A stretch of DNA of 64,000 nt from Kiritimatiellia bacterium (GCA_028716365.1 JAQUPZ010000003.1:450339-514338), one strand, 5' to 3'; positions 7,633-16,769 are shown, numbered from the stretch's first letter. Numbers and translations are program-made. Notes: generated from the sequence alone by a model not told the origin.

Positions 7633-10600
7633 CTATTCTGCCAGTAGTTCCTGGATATCATCCCAGGTCAGGTTCTGCATCACGCCTTCATCCGAAGTCA
7701 ACGTTGCATCAATAATAGCCTGTTTCTTCCTCTGCATGGCAAGGACTTTTTCTTCGACAGTACCGCGGGTGATAAGCTTGATACTATAAACTGTTTTTTT
7801 CTGGCCGATTCTATAAGCACGATCCGTTGCCTGGTCTTCCACAGCCGGATTCCACCAGGGATCAAAATGAACAACCATGTCTGCACCGGTAAGGTTCAAG
7901 CCGGTCCCTCCGGCCTTCAGACTGATCAGGAAGAGAGGAATGTCGCGCTGGCTGTTAAATTGATGTACCACCTGCATGCGTTCCTTCGTTGAGCCATCAA
8001 GGTAGCAGTAGGTTAGACCGTTTTTCTCCAGTTCTTTCCTGAGGATTGTCAACATGCCGACAAACTGGCTGAAGACGAGAATGCGATGTCCACCATCCAA
8101 TGCCTCGTCAAGAAGTTCGAAGAAAAGATCCATTTTTGCGGATGGTTGTTTTGCCTTGAGGTTTGGCAGTTTTAGGAGATCAAGGTGGCAGCATATCTGA
8201 CGCAAGCGCATAAGGATGGTAAGGATTTCCATGCGGCATTTATTGAATCCCATCTTTGAAACCATGCCGGTGATCTTCTGGCGTGAAACCGCGAGTAATT
8301 CCCTGTAAACTGCCTGTTGATCTCCAGAGAGAGCACAGGACGATATTTTCTGAATCTTTGGTGGCAGATCCTTGGCAACTTCGCTTTTAAGCCGGCGCAG
8401 AAGGAATGGATGGAGTTTCCTTCGCAGCTTGGCCTGGGCAACTTCACCTTCTGCGGCTCCTTCTGCGATGGGGGATTCGTAATGGAGTTTGAAGGTATCA
8501 TGAGAACCGAGATAGCCAGGCATCAGGAAATCCATGATAGACCAGAGGTCTGAAACACTATTCTCGATCGGTGTACCGGTGAGTACAAGTCTGTGATAAG
8601 CCTTAATCTGCTTGGCCGCCAGAGCATTTTGCGTGGACCGGTTTTTTATGTGCTGGGCTTCGTCGAGAATTGCTGCAGAGAACTGATAGTCGGTGAATTT
8701 TTCAACATCGCGCCGGAGTATCGCATAGGAAGTTACGGCAATGTCCGTATTATTTAACTGTTGCCATCGGTCCTGCCGTTCTGAACCGGTAAGGTTGAGT
8801 ATCTTCATGTCCGGGACAAATTTTGCCGCTTCTTCTGTCCAGTTTTCAACCAGGCTTGTAGGACACACAATCAACGCAGGTTTATTTTTTGCGTCCGGGT
8901 GTTTGCGCTGAAGTTGGAGCCATGCGAGTGCTTCTAATGTCTTACCCAGTCCCATTTCATCGGCCAGTAAGCCGCAGAATCCATTTACTTCCATGAATTT
9001 CAGCCAGCTCACCCCGTATTTCTGATATGGACGGAGAATGCTATCAAGTGGTTCTCGAAGTTTAACTGGCTCAATCTCGATCGTACGGTTGTATTGTCCT
9101 GCCCGTGAGCGCCATGAAGGAGTGTCTTCAATATCGACACCATCAAGCGATTCCAGCGCCGATTTGACAAAGGGCGCATAAATATTTGCAAGTCGGAAGT
9201 GGCCGGGGATATTGCTGTCCTGGCTTGCGCAATCAGAGAAAATATTCTGCATTGAATTAACGGCGTCAGAGTCAATGAGATATGTTTTGCCGTTTTTCTC
9301 CAGAAAGGAGTCACCCTTGCGAAGGGCCAGCTGAATATCGGCCTGAGAGAGGCTTGTCCCTTCAGGAGTTTCGAAATTAAAACCAATATCAAACCACTTT
9401 CCGTCTTTGGAATCCGAAACATGTACTACCGGCGTGGCAAAGTTAATGGTTTCCATGTAGGGTGATACTTTACCCTCCAGGTTTATCTGCCAGCCACGTC
9501 GGCGAAGTGAGGGTAAATGTGTTCCCATGAAATTCAGGACCAGACGGTTGCCGACAATACTTGCAAGCTGATCGCCGCGTTCGCCGGTGAATCCAGTCTG
9601 AGACAGCAATTCAAGAGCCCTTTTTTCTCGAGCCGGATTTCTTATAGAATAACGCATCAGGTCGTTTGGGTCGGGAATAGCAAAGTGTTCTTTTGGGTCA
9701 GGCTTGCATGCAGTAAGTTCTGTTTCTCCGTATCGTGCGTAAAGGATGGCCGACATTGATGCAGGACTGCCACGAACCAGAAGACGCATTTTCGGTATTC
9801 CGGGATCGATGGTGAATAGATCAGACGAAAGGTCGGTTTCGATTCGTGTATGTTTTGAAAGGAGCGGTAGCTCCTGATTGAGGAATCGCGGCACATCTGG
9901 TCGTGCAATGATTACCGGTTCCCGGTAGATTGGGTGATAGGGTTCAGGAAGAACGTTTGCCAGCGGCCACAGGTTGTCCGCTCCATAAACCCAACCGGCT
10001 TTCCTCGCAACCATGTAGAAAGGAAATTGACCTGCTGGCATGAAAGGCAGTTCAGTATGTGCCATCAGGATTAATTCCCCGTTCTCGTGGTCGATATCCA
10101 TATGTATGAAAGTTGTCATCGCTGTTTCGTTTATGGTTATGGACTGGCCGTCAGCATATGGGAGAGTCTTTCCTGCATGAAGACGGATAATGTTCAGAAA
10201 ATCGTGTTGCGTCAGGGACAGTTGCCCCTTGGCTGGTCCTTCGGCGATGTCTTCGAGCACAAACAGGATGGATTTGTCCTGTTTACTGAAAGATAAGGGA
10301 ATATCTCGAGGTGTTTGATCGATCGGAAGGATCTTTTCCTGGAATTCAACTTCGCAAGTCACATGGATTCGTCCGTTGCGCCATGCATCTATCCATCCTT
10401 TTTCCAGGGTGATAATGAGTCTTGCAGGAATTGCGCCTGGTGTTTCCAGGGATACACGGCGGATATATTTTGACTCGTCAAGTACAGCCAGTCTGGCAGC
10501 GCGTTTCGTTTCGGCTTCTTTTTTTGCATCACGATTTGGATCGGCGGCCCGACGAACCAATGTTACACCAAGTGCAATGACGTGGCTACAGATTGTGCCG

Positions 10601-10827
10601 CGTTCTTTATTGGCGAAACATGGACAAAGGCTTTCGACATGACCGTCAGGAAGGATTTTCAGCGAAGTTTTCAGAGGGCGATTGTTCCACAGAACAGCAC
10701 CCCTGATGAAAGGCGGTTCATAAACAGCTTCAACTACGAGGCCTTTTTGAACCATTATCTCAGCATCGCGTAGAACCTGCGATCCTGCCCAATTTTCCAG
10801 CATTTTCAATGTAAACGGCGGTTTCAT
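7633..10827 (-). CDS. SNF2-family DNA translocase/helicase with SWIM zinc finger
   Basis: 1064 residues. N-terminal SWIM finger: Cys68-x-Cys70-x9-Cys80-x-His82 ('CPCFANKERGTICSH'). A long middle part (about 150-600) of mixed alpha/beta is typical of bacterial SWIM-SNF2 proteins. The C-terminal SF2 motor starts near residue 615 ('LRPYQKYGVSWLKF'). It contains Walker A 'ADEMGLGKT', the DEAQ box 'ILDEAQHIKN', motif III 'LTGTPIENSVSDLWSI', 'LRRLKSEVAKDLPPK', and motifs V/VI 'SLKAGGTGLNL' and 'QATDRAYRIGQKK'. It is expected to remodel protein-DNA complexes, as RapA/HepA does on RNA polymerase, but the target is unknown. No restriction or defence partner is next to it. Confidence 0.93.
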   Translation of the reverse strand: MKPPFTLKMLENWAGSQVLRDAEIMVQKGLVVEAVYEPPFIRGAVLWNNRPLKTSLKILPDGHVESLCPCFANKERGTICSHVIALGVTLVRRAADPNRDAKKEAETKRAARLAVLDESKYIRRVSLETPGAIPARLIITLEKGWIDAWRNGRIHVTCEVEFQEKILPIDQTPRDIPLSFSKQDKSILFVLEDIAEGPAKGQLSLTQHDFLNIIRLHAGKTLPYADGQSITINETAMTTFIHMDIDHENGELILMAHTELPFMPAGQFPFYMVARKAGWVYGADNLWPLANVLPEPYHPIYREPVIIARPDVPRFLNQELPLLSKHTRIETDLSSDLFTIDPGIPKMRLLVRGSPASMSAILYARYGETELTACKPDPKEHFAIPDPNDLMRYSIRNPAREKRALELLSQTGFTGERGDQLASIVGNRLVLNFMGTHLPSLRRRGWQINLEGKVSPYMETINFATPVVHVSDSKDGKWFDIGFNFETPEGTSLSQADIQLALRKGDSFLEKNGKTYLIDSDAVNSMQNIFSDCASQDSNIPGHFRLANIYAPFVKSALESLDGVDIEDTPSWRSRAGQYNRTIEIEPVKLREPLDSILRPYQKYGVSWLKFMEVNGFCGLLADEMGLGKTLEALAWLQLQRKHPDAKNKPALIVCPTSLVENWTEEAAKFVPDMKILNLTGSERQDRWQQLNNTDIAVTSYAILRRDVEKFTDYQFSAAILDEAQHIKNRSTQNALAAKQIKAYHRLVLTGTPIENSVSDLWSIMDFLMPGYLGSHDTFKLHYESPIAEGAAEGEVAQAKLRRKLHPFLLRRLKSEVAKDLPPKIQKISSCALSGDQQAVYRELLAVSRQKITGMVSKMGFNKCRMEILTILMRLRQICCHLDLLKLPNLKAKQPSAKMDLFFELLDEALDGGHRILVFSQFVGMLTILRKELEKNGLTYCYLDGSTKERMQVVHQFNSQRDIPLFLISLKAGGTGLNLTGADMVVHFDPWWNPAVEDQATDRAYRIGQKKTVYSIKLITRGTVEEKVLAMQRKKQAIIDATLTSDEGVMQNLTWDDIQELLAE

Positions 10828-10999
10828 TGTTTTTTGTCTGTACCTGTCGTTGTTTCAATAAAGCGACAAGGGAATTAAGTAGTATCCACGGTATTTTATT
10901 TTCTTCAAGTATGAAACTGAAGATGGACAAATAATCAGGAAGAGCTGATTATAATTAATTGGGGAATAAACCAATAAAATAAGAGGTCCGTTCGTAGTA

Positions 11000-11569
11000 G
11001 TGATGAATGGTAACGTATACGTGGACAACGAACCTGATTTGATACGACGGCTGCAGGACGGTGATATTGAAGCCTTTGACAGGCTCTTTGAACAGCATCG
11101 CCGGGGAATGCTTGTTTACGTGGAAGGAATGGTGGGAGACCGGTCGCATGCCGAGGATATCGTCCAGGATTGTTTTGTAGAATTTGTGGAGAAAATCGGG
11201 CGGATTAATCCTGAAAAAGGTGCATCGGGATGGTTGTATCGGGTTGCAAGAAACCGCGCGATAGATGTTTTGCGGAGACGAAAATTTGAGATCAATCAGA
11301 AAGAATGGTCGTGGGGTGAAAAATTAAAGGGGAATGGAGCTATTGAGAAAAACCCGGCCATTGATCTGATGGAAAAGGAGAGAGAAATAGATGTGCAAAG
11401 ATTGCTTGGGTCACTGCCGTCGAAAGAACGCGATTTGCTTCTTCTTAGATTTTACAGTGGATTATCATTCAGGGAAATTGCCGATATTTTGAGACGGCCG
11501 CTTGGCACAGTGTTGTGGCAGGCGCATCGAAGTTTGAAAAAGTTAAAGGAAATAGCAGGTGAAATGTAA
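11000..11569 (+). CDS. ECF-type RNA polymerase sigma factor
   Basis: 188-189 residues; start is GTG 11000 or ATG 11003, both after AAGAGGT at 10981. Sigma region 2 spans about residues 10-90 ('DIEAFDRLFEQHRRGMLVYV', 'HAEDIVQDCFVEFVEKIG', 'GWLYRVARNRAIDVLRRR'). Region 4 is about 128-185 ('LGSLPSKERDLLLLRFYSGL', 'SFREIADILRRPLGTVLWQA'), the HTH that reads the -35 box. There is no regulatory extension. It overlaps the following zinc anti-sigma gene, which indicates translational coupling and a classic sigma/anti-sigma pair. Confidence 0.93.
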   Translation: MMNGNVYVDNEPDLIRRLQDGDIEAFDRLFEQHRRGMLVYVEGMVGDRSHAEDIVQDCFVEFVEKIGRINPEKGASGWLYRVARNRAIDVLRRRKFEINQKEWSWGEKLKGNGAIEKNPAIDLMEKEREIDVQRLLGSLPSKERDLLLLRFYSGLSFREIADILRRPLGTVLWQAHRSLKKLKEIAGEM

Positions 11570-12191
11570 AGAGATAGAAAGATTAATTCTTCAGGGCGAT
11601 GATAAAGATGTCGAGTTGTTGGATCATCTGAATAATTGTATTAAATGTCGGCAGACTGCAAAAATATGTCAAAAGCTTACCCGGGCAGGTGAGGTCAGAA
11701 AAGACTTCGACCTTTCACTGGGAGAGATACAGGAGACACGTCGGCAGGTGGTTGAAGTGTTGAACAGGCCGTCATTTGAATCGGACCGCATTTTATTTCC
11801 TTTTTTCTCGTGGCGCCTGTTCCCTTATGGCGCCATTACGTTACTTTTGCTTCTTTTAGGAGTCTTTATATTTTCTGACCAACAAGTCAAAAGAACCGGG
11901 AATTCTATTGCCGTCGCAGTTATTGATCCTATGACTGAAATAAACGAAAAAAGGAATTATATCGATAGCGGGATTAGAAATTTCAGGAAACAATATCTGA
12001 CTGCAAGAGATACGCGTAGTTTTGATGAGAGGGCCGATAAGATAAGAAAACAGATTGAACTTTACTCAACAGCGCTGGAGGAGGAATTAGGAAAGACAGT
12101 AAATGGAAAGGAAAAACAGAATAACCATGGAAAAACAACTGAAGGTGTCAATTTACAGCAGGGAGGAATCAAAGATGAATATACAGCATAA
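11559..12191 (+). CDS. Zinc-type (ZAS) membrane anti-sigma factor
   Basis: 210 residues, ATG overlapping the end of the sigma gene by 11 bases. Residues 3-30 carry the ZAS/zf-HC2 signature: Cys3, His23-x3-Cys27-x2-Cys30 ('HLNNCIKC'). One TM helix at about 87-106 ('FPYGAITLLLLLLGVFIF') puts the N-terminus in the cytoplasm, where it would hold the ECF sigma. The periplasmic part (110-210) is charged and probably helical ('RNFRKQYLTARDTRSFDERA'). The last codons overlap the signal peptide of the next gene. Release trigger is unknown, but the downstream exported protein is the obvious candidate partner. Confidence 0.85.
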   Translation: MKCKEIERLILQGDDKDVELLDHLNNCIKCRQTAKICQKLTRAGEVRKDFDLSLGEIQETRRQVVEVLNRPSFESDRILFPFFSWRLFPYGAITLLLLLLGVFIFSDQQVKRTGNSIAVAVIDPMTEINEKRNYIDSGIRNFRKQYLTARDTRSFDERADKIRKQIELYSTALEEELGKTVNGKEKQNNHGKTTEGVNLQQGGIKDEYTA

Positions 12192-12900
12192 TCGTAAATG
12201 GGTGCTGATGTGTCTTGTGGCTGGGATAGCGCTTCCAATTTTAATTTATGGACAGGAACAGTCCTCTGATGAACAGAAGAAGCCATCCATGGGCCCGCCG
12301 CCAATGCAGGACAAAAGGCAGGATGGAATGCCGCCAAGAGGCCAGATGCAAAACCAGGAGGGAATGAGGCGGGGACAAATGCCCCGTATGGATCAGGAAC
12401 GGCCTGATGTAATAATGGAAGTAATGTCCAGGCATCCGGGGATACATCCGGATGAAGTTATGAGGTTTATTCAAGAGCAATTCCCCGAAGAGATGGAACG
12501 ACTTCAGGACCTTAAAAGAAAAAATCCTCGTGAAGCTGATGAGGTGTTAACTGATCTTATTGAAAATGCGATCAATCTCCTGGAAATGAGGCATAAAAAT
12601 CCTGAGCAGTTTAAAAAAGCCATCCATAAAACCAAGCTTGATAGGGAGGCGGAGCACCTTGGGGTAAAGTGCCGTAACAAGGATGTAATGGACAAGGAGC
12701 AGATACTGAAAGAAATGCGGAATGTCCTCGAACAGTCCTTTGAGCTCAAGCAGGAATTGATGAAGATGGAAGTCGCGGAGCTTGAAAGAGAAATTCAGGA
12801 ACTCAAAAAAATGATCGAGAAACGACAGGAAAACAAGAAAGTAATGATTGAACGTCGGGTAAAGGAGCTGACAGGCAAAGAGCCGGAGCTGCAGTGGTAA
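12175..12900 (+). CDS. Exported Met/Pro-rich coiled-coil protein (candidate anti-sigma partner)
   Basis: 241 residues from the ATG at 12175 (GGAGG eight bases upstream), starting inside the anti-sigma gene. Signal peptide about 1-26 ('KWVLMCLVAGIALPILIYG'). Residues 30-75 are rich in Met, Pro, Gln and Arg ('GMPPRGQMQNQEGMRRGQMP'), which recalls periplasmic copper- or silver-binding segments. The remainder is helical, with a C-terminal coiled coil ('VAELEREIQELKKMIEKRQE'). No Pfam-type family is recognised with confidence; the all-helical exported form is reminiscent of Spy/CnrX-type sensors. Overlapping placement with sigma and anti-sigma suggests joint function. Confidence 0.75.
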   Translation: MNIQHNRKWVLMCLVAGIALPILIYGQEQSSDEQKKPSMGPPPMQDKRQDGMPPRGQMQNQEGMRRGQMPRMDQERPDVIMEVMSRHPGIHPDEVMRFIQEQFPEEMERLQDLKRKNPREADEVLTDLIENAINLLEMRHKNPEQFKKAIHKTKLDREAEHLGVKCRNKDVMDKEQILKEMRNVLEQSFELKQELMKMEVAELEREIQELKKMIEKRQENKKVMIERRVKELTGKEPELQW

Positions 12901-12928
12901 GGCGTTAAATCTATTTGAACAGTTTGTG

Positions 12929-12969
12929 ATGTGCTGTCATGGAGTATGTGCCGTGACAGCACATTTTTA
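12929..12969 (+). terminator. Rho-independent terminator after the sigma operon
   Basis: ATGTGCTGTCA (12929-12939) and TGACAGCACAT (12954-12964) form a perfect 11-bp stem with a 14-base loop, followed by TTTTATTT. It lies about 30 bases after the stop of the exported Met-rich protein. Confidence 0.85.
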
Positions 12970-13098
12970 TTTGGCTTAATTCAGGATTTATTGTTCGTGT
13001 TATAAACAGTAATTATTTTTATAATGGCGCGAATGAATTAGAGGAAATAGAGTACGTATTGAAATAACGGCGGGTTGGCCGGGAAAAGGGAGTAGATA

Positions 13099-13551
13099 AT
13101 GAGCTCACATGAGGTGCTGAAAAAAGCTATTGATCAGGTTGGAGTGAAGGGGGTTGCTGCTGCGATGAATCTTTCACCGGCACTGGTTTATAAGTGGTGT
13201 GAACCAAAGGGGGCACCGGACGATCCGGGCGCGCAGAATCCGCTTGACCGTATACTTCAGCTTTATGAAGTGACGCATGATCTTGGTCCTGTGGAATGGC
13301 TTTGCCGGAAAACCAATGGATTTCGCGTTGATAATCCGAAAAAAGGCGGTCATAAGAAAAAAATGATGCTGGAATCCACTCAGACAATTGTGAAGGAGTT
13401 TTCACACCTGCTTCAGGCTGTATCTGAAAGTTATTCGAACGACAACAGGATTGATCCCGGGGAAGCAAAAAGGATTCGCAGAGAATGGGAAGCTCTAAAA
13501 GTGGTGGCAGAAACATTTGTGATCTTATGTGAAGAGGGAATCGATAGATAA
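13099..13551 (+). CDS. Phage CII (CP76)-like helix-turn-helix regulator
   Basis: 150 residues, GGGAG before the ATG. The N-terminal half is a DNA-binding HTH of the phage regulatory CII/CP76 type ('VLKKAIDQVGVKGVAAAMNL' then 'SPALVYKWCEP'), with the usual 'NPLDRILQLYEVTHDLGPVEWLCRKTNGF' region after it (given here in outline). The C-terminal half (90-150) is helical and may oligomerise. A TATAAT at 13020-13025 could be its -10 box. No other phage gene is adjacent, so this looks like a domesticated chromosomal regulator, a form often met in PVC bacteria. Confidence 0.75.
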   Translation: MSSHEVLKKAIDQVGVKGVAAAMNLSPALVYKWCEPKGAPDDPGAQNPLDRILQLYEVTHDLGPVEWLCRKTNGFRVDNPKKGGHKKKMMLESTQTIVKEFSHLLQAVSESYSNDNRIDPGEAKRIRREWEALKVVAETFVILCEEGIDR

Positions 13552-13657
13552 CGGAATGTATTTCTCTTTGCGCTGATAACGGGATTTGATAGTATTCAAA
13601 CACTGAAAAATGGTTTGTTGTAAGAATAGATAGAAAAATCAAAACAGGAGGAACAAA

Positions 13658-14245
13658 ATGACAGGTATAATTATTCTTATCATAATCGTGGCGCTGATAG
13701 TTTTTATTGTAGGTATTTACAATACACTTGTTACCCTAAGGAACAGGTATAAAAATGCATTTGCACAGATCGATGTCCAATTGAAACGCCGATATGACTT
13801 GATCCCCAATCTTGTCGAAACAGCAAAGGGCTATATCGCACATGAAAGGGGAACGCTGGAGGCGGTAATTCAGGCGAGAAATCAGGCGTCGGCTGCCAGC
13901 GTAAAAGCCGCAGCAAACCCGGGTGACCCGGCTTCTATGACGGCGCTTCTCGGTGCTGAATCGGTATTGACGGGTACAATCGGAAAGCTGTTTGCGTTGG
14001 CGGAAGCTTATCCGGATTTGAAAGCCAATCAGACAATGGCCCAGTTAATGGAAGAGCTGACTTCCACTGAGAACAAGATTTCCTTTGCCCGGCAGGCGTA
14101 CAATGATTCCGTTATGACGTATAATACATCGAGGGAAACTTTCCCCAATGTTTTAATTGCAGGGCCATTCGGTTTCACGGAAGCGGCGTTGTTCGAAGTC
14201 AAGGTCGAAGCAGAGCGTGAAGCTCCCAAAGTCTCGTTTAAATAA
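13658..14245 (+). CDS. lemA: LemA family protein
   Basis: 195 residues, preceded by AGGAGG. One N-terminal TM ('IIILIIIVALIVFIVGIY') and a long helical domain with the family's diagnostic 'FAQIDVQLKRRYDLIPNLVE', 'AKGYIAHERGTLEAVIQAR', 'AEAYPDLKANQTMAQLMEEL' and 'ENKISFARQAYNDSVMTYNT', ending 'FPNVLIAGPFGF'. LemA proteins are inner-membrane proteins with the helical part outside; biochemical role not settled. It is followed 23 bases later by an M48 protease, the usual neighbour of lemA, suggesting the pair works together in envelope protein quality control. Confidence 0.93.
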   Translation: MTGIIILIIIVALIVFIVGIYNTLVTLRNRYKNAFAQIDVQLKRRYDLIPNLVETAKGYIAHERGTLEAVIQARNQASAASVKAAANPGDPASMTALLGAESVLTGTIGKLFALAEAYPDLKANQTMAQLMEELTSTENKISFARQAYNDSVMTYNTSRETFPNVLIAGPFGFTEAALFEVKVEAEREAPKVSFK

Positions 14246-14268
14246 CGAATATTGTTACGAGGTTATCC

Positions 14269-16203
14269 TTGGCTGTCGTGAGTACCATGGATTTTTTCAA
14301 GAGCCAGGACGCGGCCAGAAAAAAATCGTCCATTCTTGTCGTTTACTATTGTCTTGCTGTTATCATGATCGTTTTGGCCGTTTATGTGGCAGCGATGGTG
14401 CTGTTCCAGGGCGCAATGGCACAATCCGGCCATAAGATGGCTGTAAAGACATTATGGAATACTGAGCTCTTTGTCTGGATTACCGGTATTACATCAGCAA
14501 TTGTTCTTATCGGCACGATTTACAAGATAAGCCAGCTTTCTTCCGGTGGAGCTGCGGTGGCGGAAATGCTTGGCGGTGTTGAAATAGAAACCAATACACG
14601 CGATCTGGACCAGCGAAAAATTTTGAATGTTGTCGAGGAAATATCGATTGCATCCGGGGTTCCTGTGCCACGTGTTTTCCTGCTGGAAGGCGAGGAGGGG
14701 ATCAATGCCTTTGCTGCTGGTTTTTCTCCGAGTGATGCTGTTATCGGAGTCACAAGCGGTTGTATAGGGCAATTGAACCGTGATGAGTTGCAGGGGGTAA
14801 TCGCTCATGAGTTCAGTCATATCCTGAATGGTGACATGAAGCTGAATATCCGCCTGCTTGGAGTGTTGAACGGAATTCTTGTCATCGGACTGATTGGCTA
14901 CTGGATATTCCGTAGTACATCAAGGACGCGTTCGAAGAAAGGCAATGCCCTGCCGGTGATTCTATTTGGACTGATTGTATGGGCAATCGGTTATATTGGA
15001 GTCTTTTTCGGCAAATTAATCAAGAGTGCGGTGTCTCGGCAAAGGGAATACCTGGCGGATGCATCTGCGGTGCAATTTACCAGGAATCCGGCCGGAATAG
15101 CAGGCGCCCTTAAAAAGATAGGAGGCTTTACCAGCGGTTCAAAGATACAGAATGACCATGCCGAGGAAGCCAGCCATTTCTTTTTCTGTAACGGACTGGC
15201 GGAATCATTTTCAAACCTCATGGCTACGCACCCACCGCTGGAAGACAGGATCAAACGTCTCGATCCTTATTTTGAAATGGAAAGAGCAGGGCAACTCGAT
15301 GTATTGGAAATTACGCCTCCTCAATTACCGGATGACAATATGGCGGCAGGAGTATCACGGTTTGCTGTCAATTCTGCAAACGTGATTGCAAGTGTGGGAG
15401 TTCCGACTTCAGATCATGTAAAATATGCCTCAAAATTGGTTTCCAATATGCCTGTAGAAGTAGTTAATGCAGTACATGAGACCAGTGGTGCAGGTGCAGT
15501 CGTTTATGCTTTGCTTATGAATAGCGAGGAACAGTCAAGAAACCTGCAGTTGAAATACCTTGCTGATAATGTTGAGGGAAATGTTTATAACCATGTTCTT
15601 CAATTGATACCTGTTGTCGCCAAGATGGGTGATGAAGCGAAACTTCCTCTTGTCGATATGGCGATACCGGCATTAAAGAGGCTCACCCACAGCCAGTATC
15701 TCATCTTCCGTAAACATGTTGACGGTCTGGTTTTGGCTGATAAGGAGGTTGATCTTTTTGAGTATACACTTCAGCGTATATTGATGCGCCACCTTGCCTC
15801 CTCGTTTGGCAGGATCAGTTCGCCTTCGATCCGTTATTATGATGTGAATTCAGTGTTGCCGATCTGCGGAAAATTACTTTCATGCCTTGCATACTGGGGA
15901 GCGGATGATGCCGAGACGGCAAAGAAAGCATTTGAAGCCGGCGCCAGAAAGCTTGTTTCCGGTAATGTTCTTGCAATGAGTCCGGTTGATAACTGTGGAT
16001 TGCCCATGCTGAATGAGAATTTAAACCAGGTGGTGGCTGCTTCGCCAATGGTCAAGAAGCAGGTTCTTGATGCATGTGTTACATGTATCGGGGCGGATGG
16101 ATATGTTACGCTTGAAGAGGCTGAGTTGATTCGCGCCATTGCCGATTCGATGGATTGTCCACTTCCTCCTTTCCTGCCGGGAATAGTAAATGGCCAACCA
16201 TAA
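14269..16203 (+). CDS. M48 family membrane metalloprotease (HtpX-like) with C-terminal extension
   Basis: 644 residues if started at TTG 14269, which has GAGG at the right distance; family proteins begin near 'MDFFKSQDAARKK', so ATG 14287 is the alternative. Two N-terminal TMs (about 22-46 and 66-85) precede zinc site His180-Glu-x2-His184 ('VIAHEFSHILNGD') and third ligand Glu260 ('SRQREYLADASAV'). Two more TMs lie between them (199-214, 228-248). Residues 350-640 are a helical extension seen in LemA-linked members, containing a TerB/DUF533-like end ('CIGADGYVTLEEAELIRAIA'). Probably degrades misfolded membrane proteins; partner is LemA. Confidence 0.9.
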   Translation: MAVVSTMDFFKSQDAARKKSSILVVYYCLAVIMIVLAVYVAAMVLFQGAMAQSGHKMAVKTLWNTELFVWITGITSAIVLIGTIYKISQLSSGGAAVAEMLGGVEIETNTRDLDQRKILNVVEEISIASGVPVPRVFLLEGEEGINAFAAGFSPSDAVIGVTSGCIGQLNRDELQGVIAHEFSHILNGDMKLNIRLLGVLNGILVIGLIGYWIFRSTSRTRSKKGNALPVILFGLIVWAIGYIGVFFGKLIKSAVSRQREYLADASAVQFTRNPAGIAGALKKIGGFTSGSKIQNDHAEEASHFFFCNGLAESFSNLMATHPPLEDRIKRLDPYFEMERAGQLDVLEITPPQLPDDNMAAGVSRFAVNSANVIASVGVPTSDHVKYASKLVSNMPVEVVNAVHETSGAGAVVYALLMNSEEQSRNLQLKYLADNVEGNVYNHVLQLIPVVAKMGDEAKLPLVDMAIPALKRLTHSQYLIFRKHVDGLVLADKEVDLFEYTLQRILMRHLASSFGRISSPSIRYYDVNSVLPICGKLLSCLAYWGADDAETAKKAFEAGARKLVSGNVLAMSPVDNCGLPMLNENLNQVVAASPMVKKQVLDACVTCIGADGYVTLEEAELIRAIADSMDCPLPPFLPGIVNGQP

Positions 16204-16282
16204 AAGGCAGTTCTAAACAATAAAATGATTGATTTAAGTGCAATAATGAGCGAAAAGACCAGCAGTCAGAAAGGTGATACTA

Positions 16283-16717
16283 ATGGATTGTCGGCTTATT
16301 TATGTTTCGGAAATGGAAGAGATGTTTAACATTCGTGATGGTGTTACCACTATAGGACGTGAGGTTGATAACGATATTCAACTCCTCAAAGCGAATGTTT
16401 CCCGCCATCATGCCAGAATGACTAATCTACCAAATGTCTGTCAGGTTGAAGACCTGAGGAGTGCGAATGGGACTTTTGTCAATGGTGATAAGATTACCGC
16501 GATTTCTCTGAGGCATAACGACGAAATTCGGTTCGGAGATGAAGTGTTTCGTTTTGAGACAATTGGTTCTGTAGGTTCGGATGAGGCTACGGTCCGGAGC
16601 CGTGACTATTCTGACAAAACGCAGAAAGAGACAGTGAAAATTCAACAGTGCGCGCCTGAGACAAAAATAATGCAGCCTGTTATCAACTTTGCACCCCTGC
16701 GTCCAAAAAAGAAGTAG
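16283..16717 (+). CDS. FHA domain protein
   Basis: 144 residues from ATG 16283 (AAAGG eight bases upstream). The N-terminal ~95 residues form a forkhead-associated domain that binds phosphothreonine peptides. The conserved 'TTIGREVDNDIQL' (Gly-Arg), 'VSRHHARM' (Ser-Arg-His) and 'RSANGTFVNGDKI' (Asn-Gly) residues are all present. The C-terminal 50 residues are polar and Thr/Lys-rich, possibly themselves phosphorylated. No Ser/Thr kinase is next to it. It follows the M48 protease by 79 bases, perhaps in the same unit. Confidence 0.9.
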   Translation: MDCRLIYVSEMEEMFNIRDGVTTIGREVDNDIQLLKANVSRHHARMTNLPNVCQVEDLRSANGTFVNGDKITAISLRHNDEIRFGDEVFRFETIGSVGSDEATVRSRDYSDKTQKETVKIQQCAPETKIMQPVINFAPLRPKKK

Positions 16718-16734
16718 TGCCATCCTATACATGG

Positions 16735-16769
16735 ATATTTTTGCACATGATATTCAGGTGTAAAAATAT
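16735..16769. terminator. AT-rich hairpin after FHA gene
   Basis: ATATTTTTGCAC (16735-16746) pairs with GTGTAAAAATAT (16758-16769) through 12 positions (one G-U) around an 11-base loop, 17 bases after the FHA stop codon. The lack of a U-run leaves open whether it terminates transcription or is a regulatory site for the next gene. Confidence 0.4.

Noticed and set aside
6968..7789. 273-residue open frame on the + strand
   Set aside because: Complement of the aldo/keto reductase and the end of the SNF2 gene; Ser/Leu-rich shadow.
7633..10827. SWIM-SNF2 protein as part of a phage-defence system such as DISARM
   Set aside because: Its only close neighbour is an aldo/keto reductase; no methyltransferase, PLD or DUF1998 partner is adjacent.
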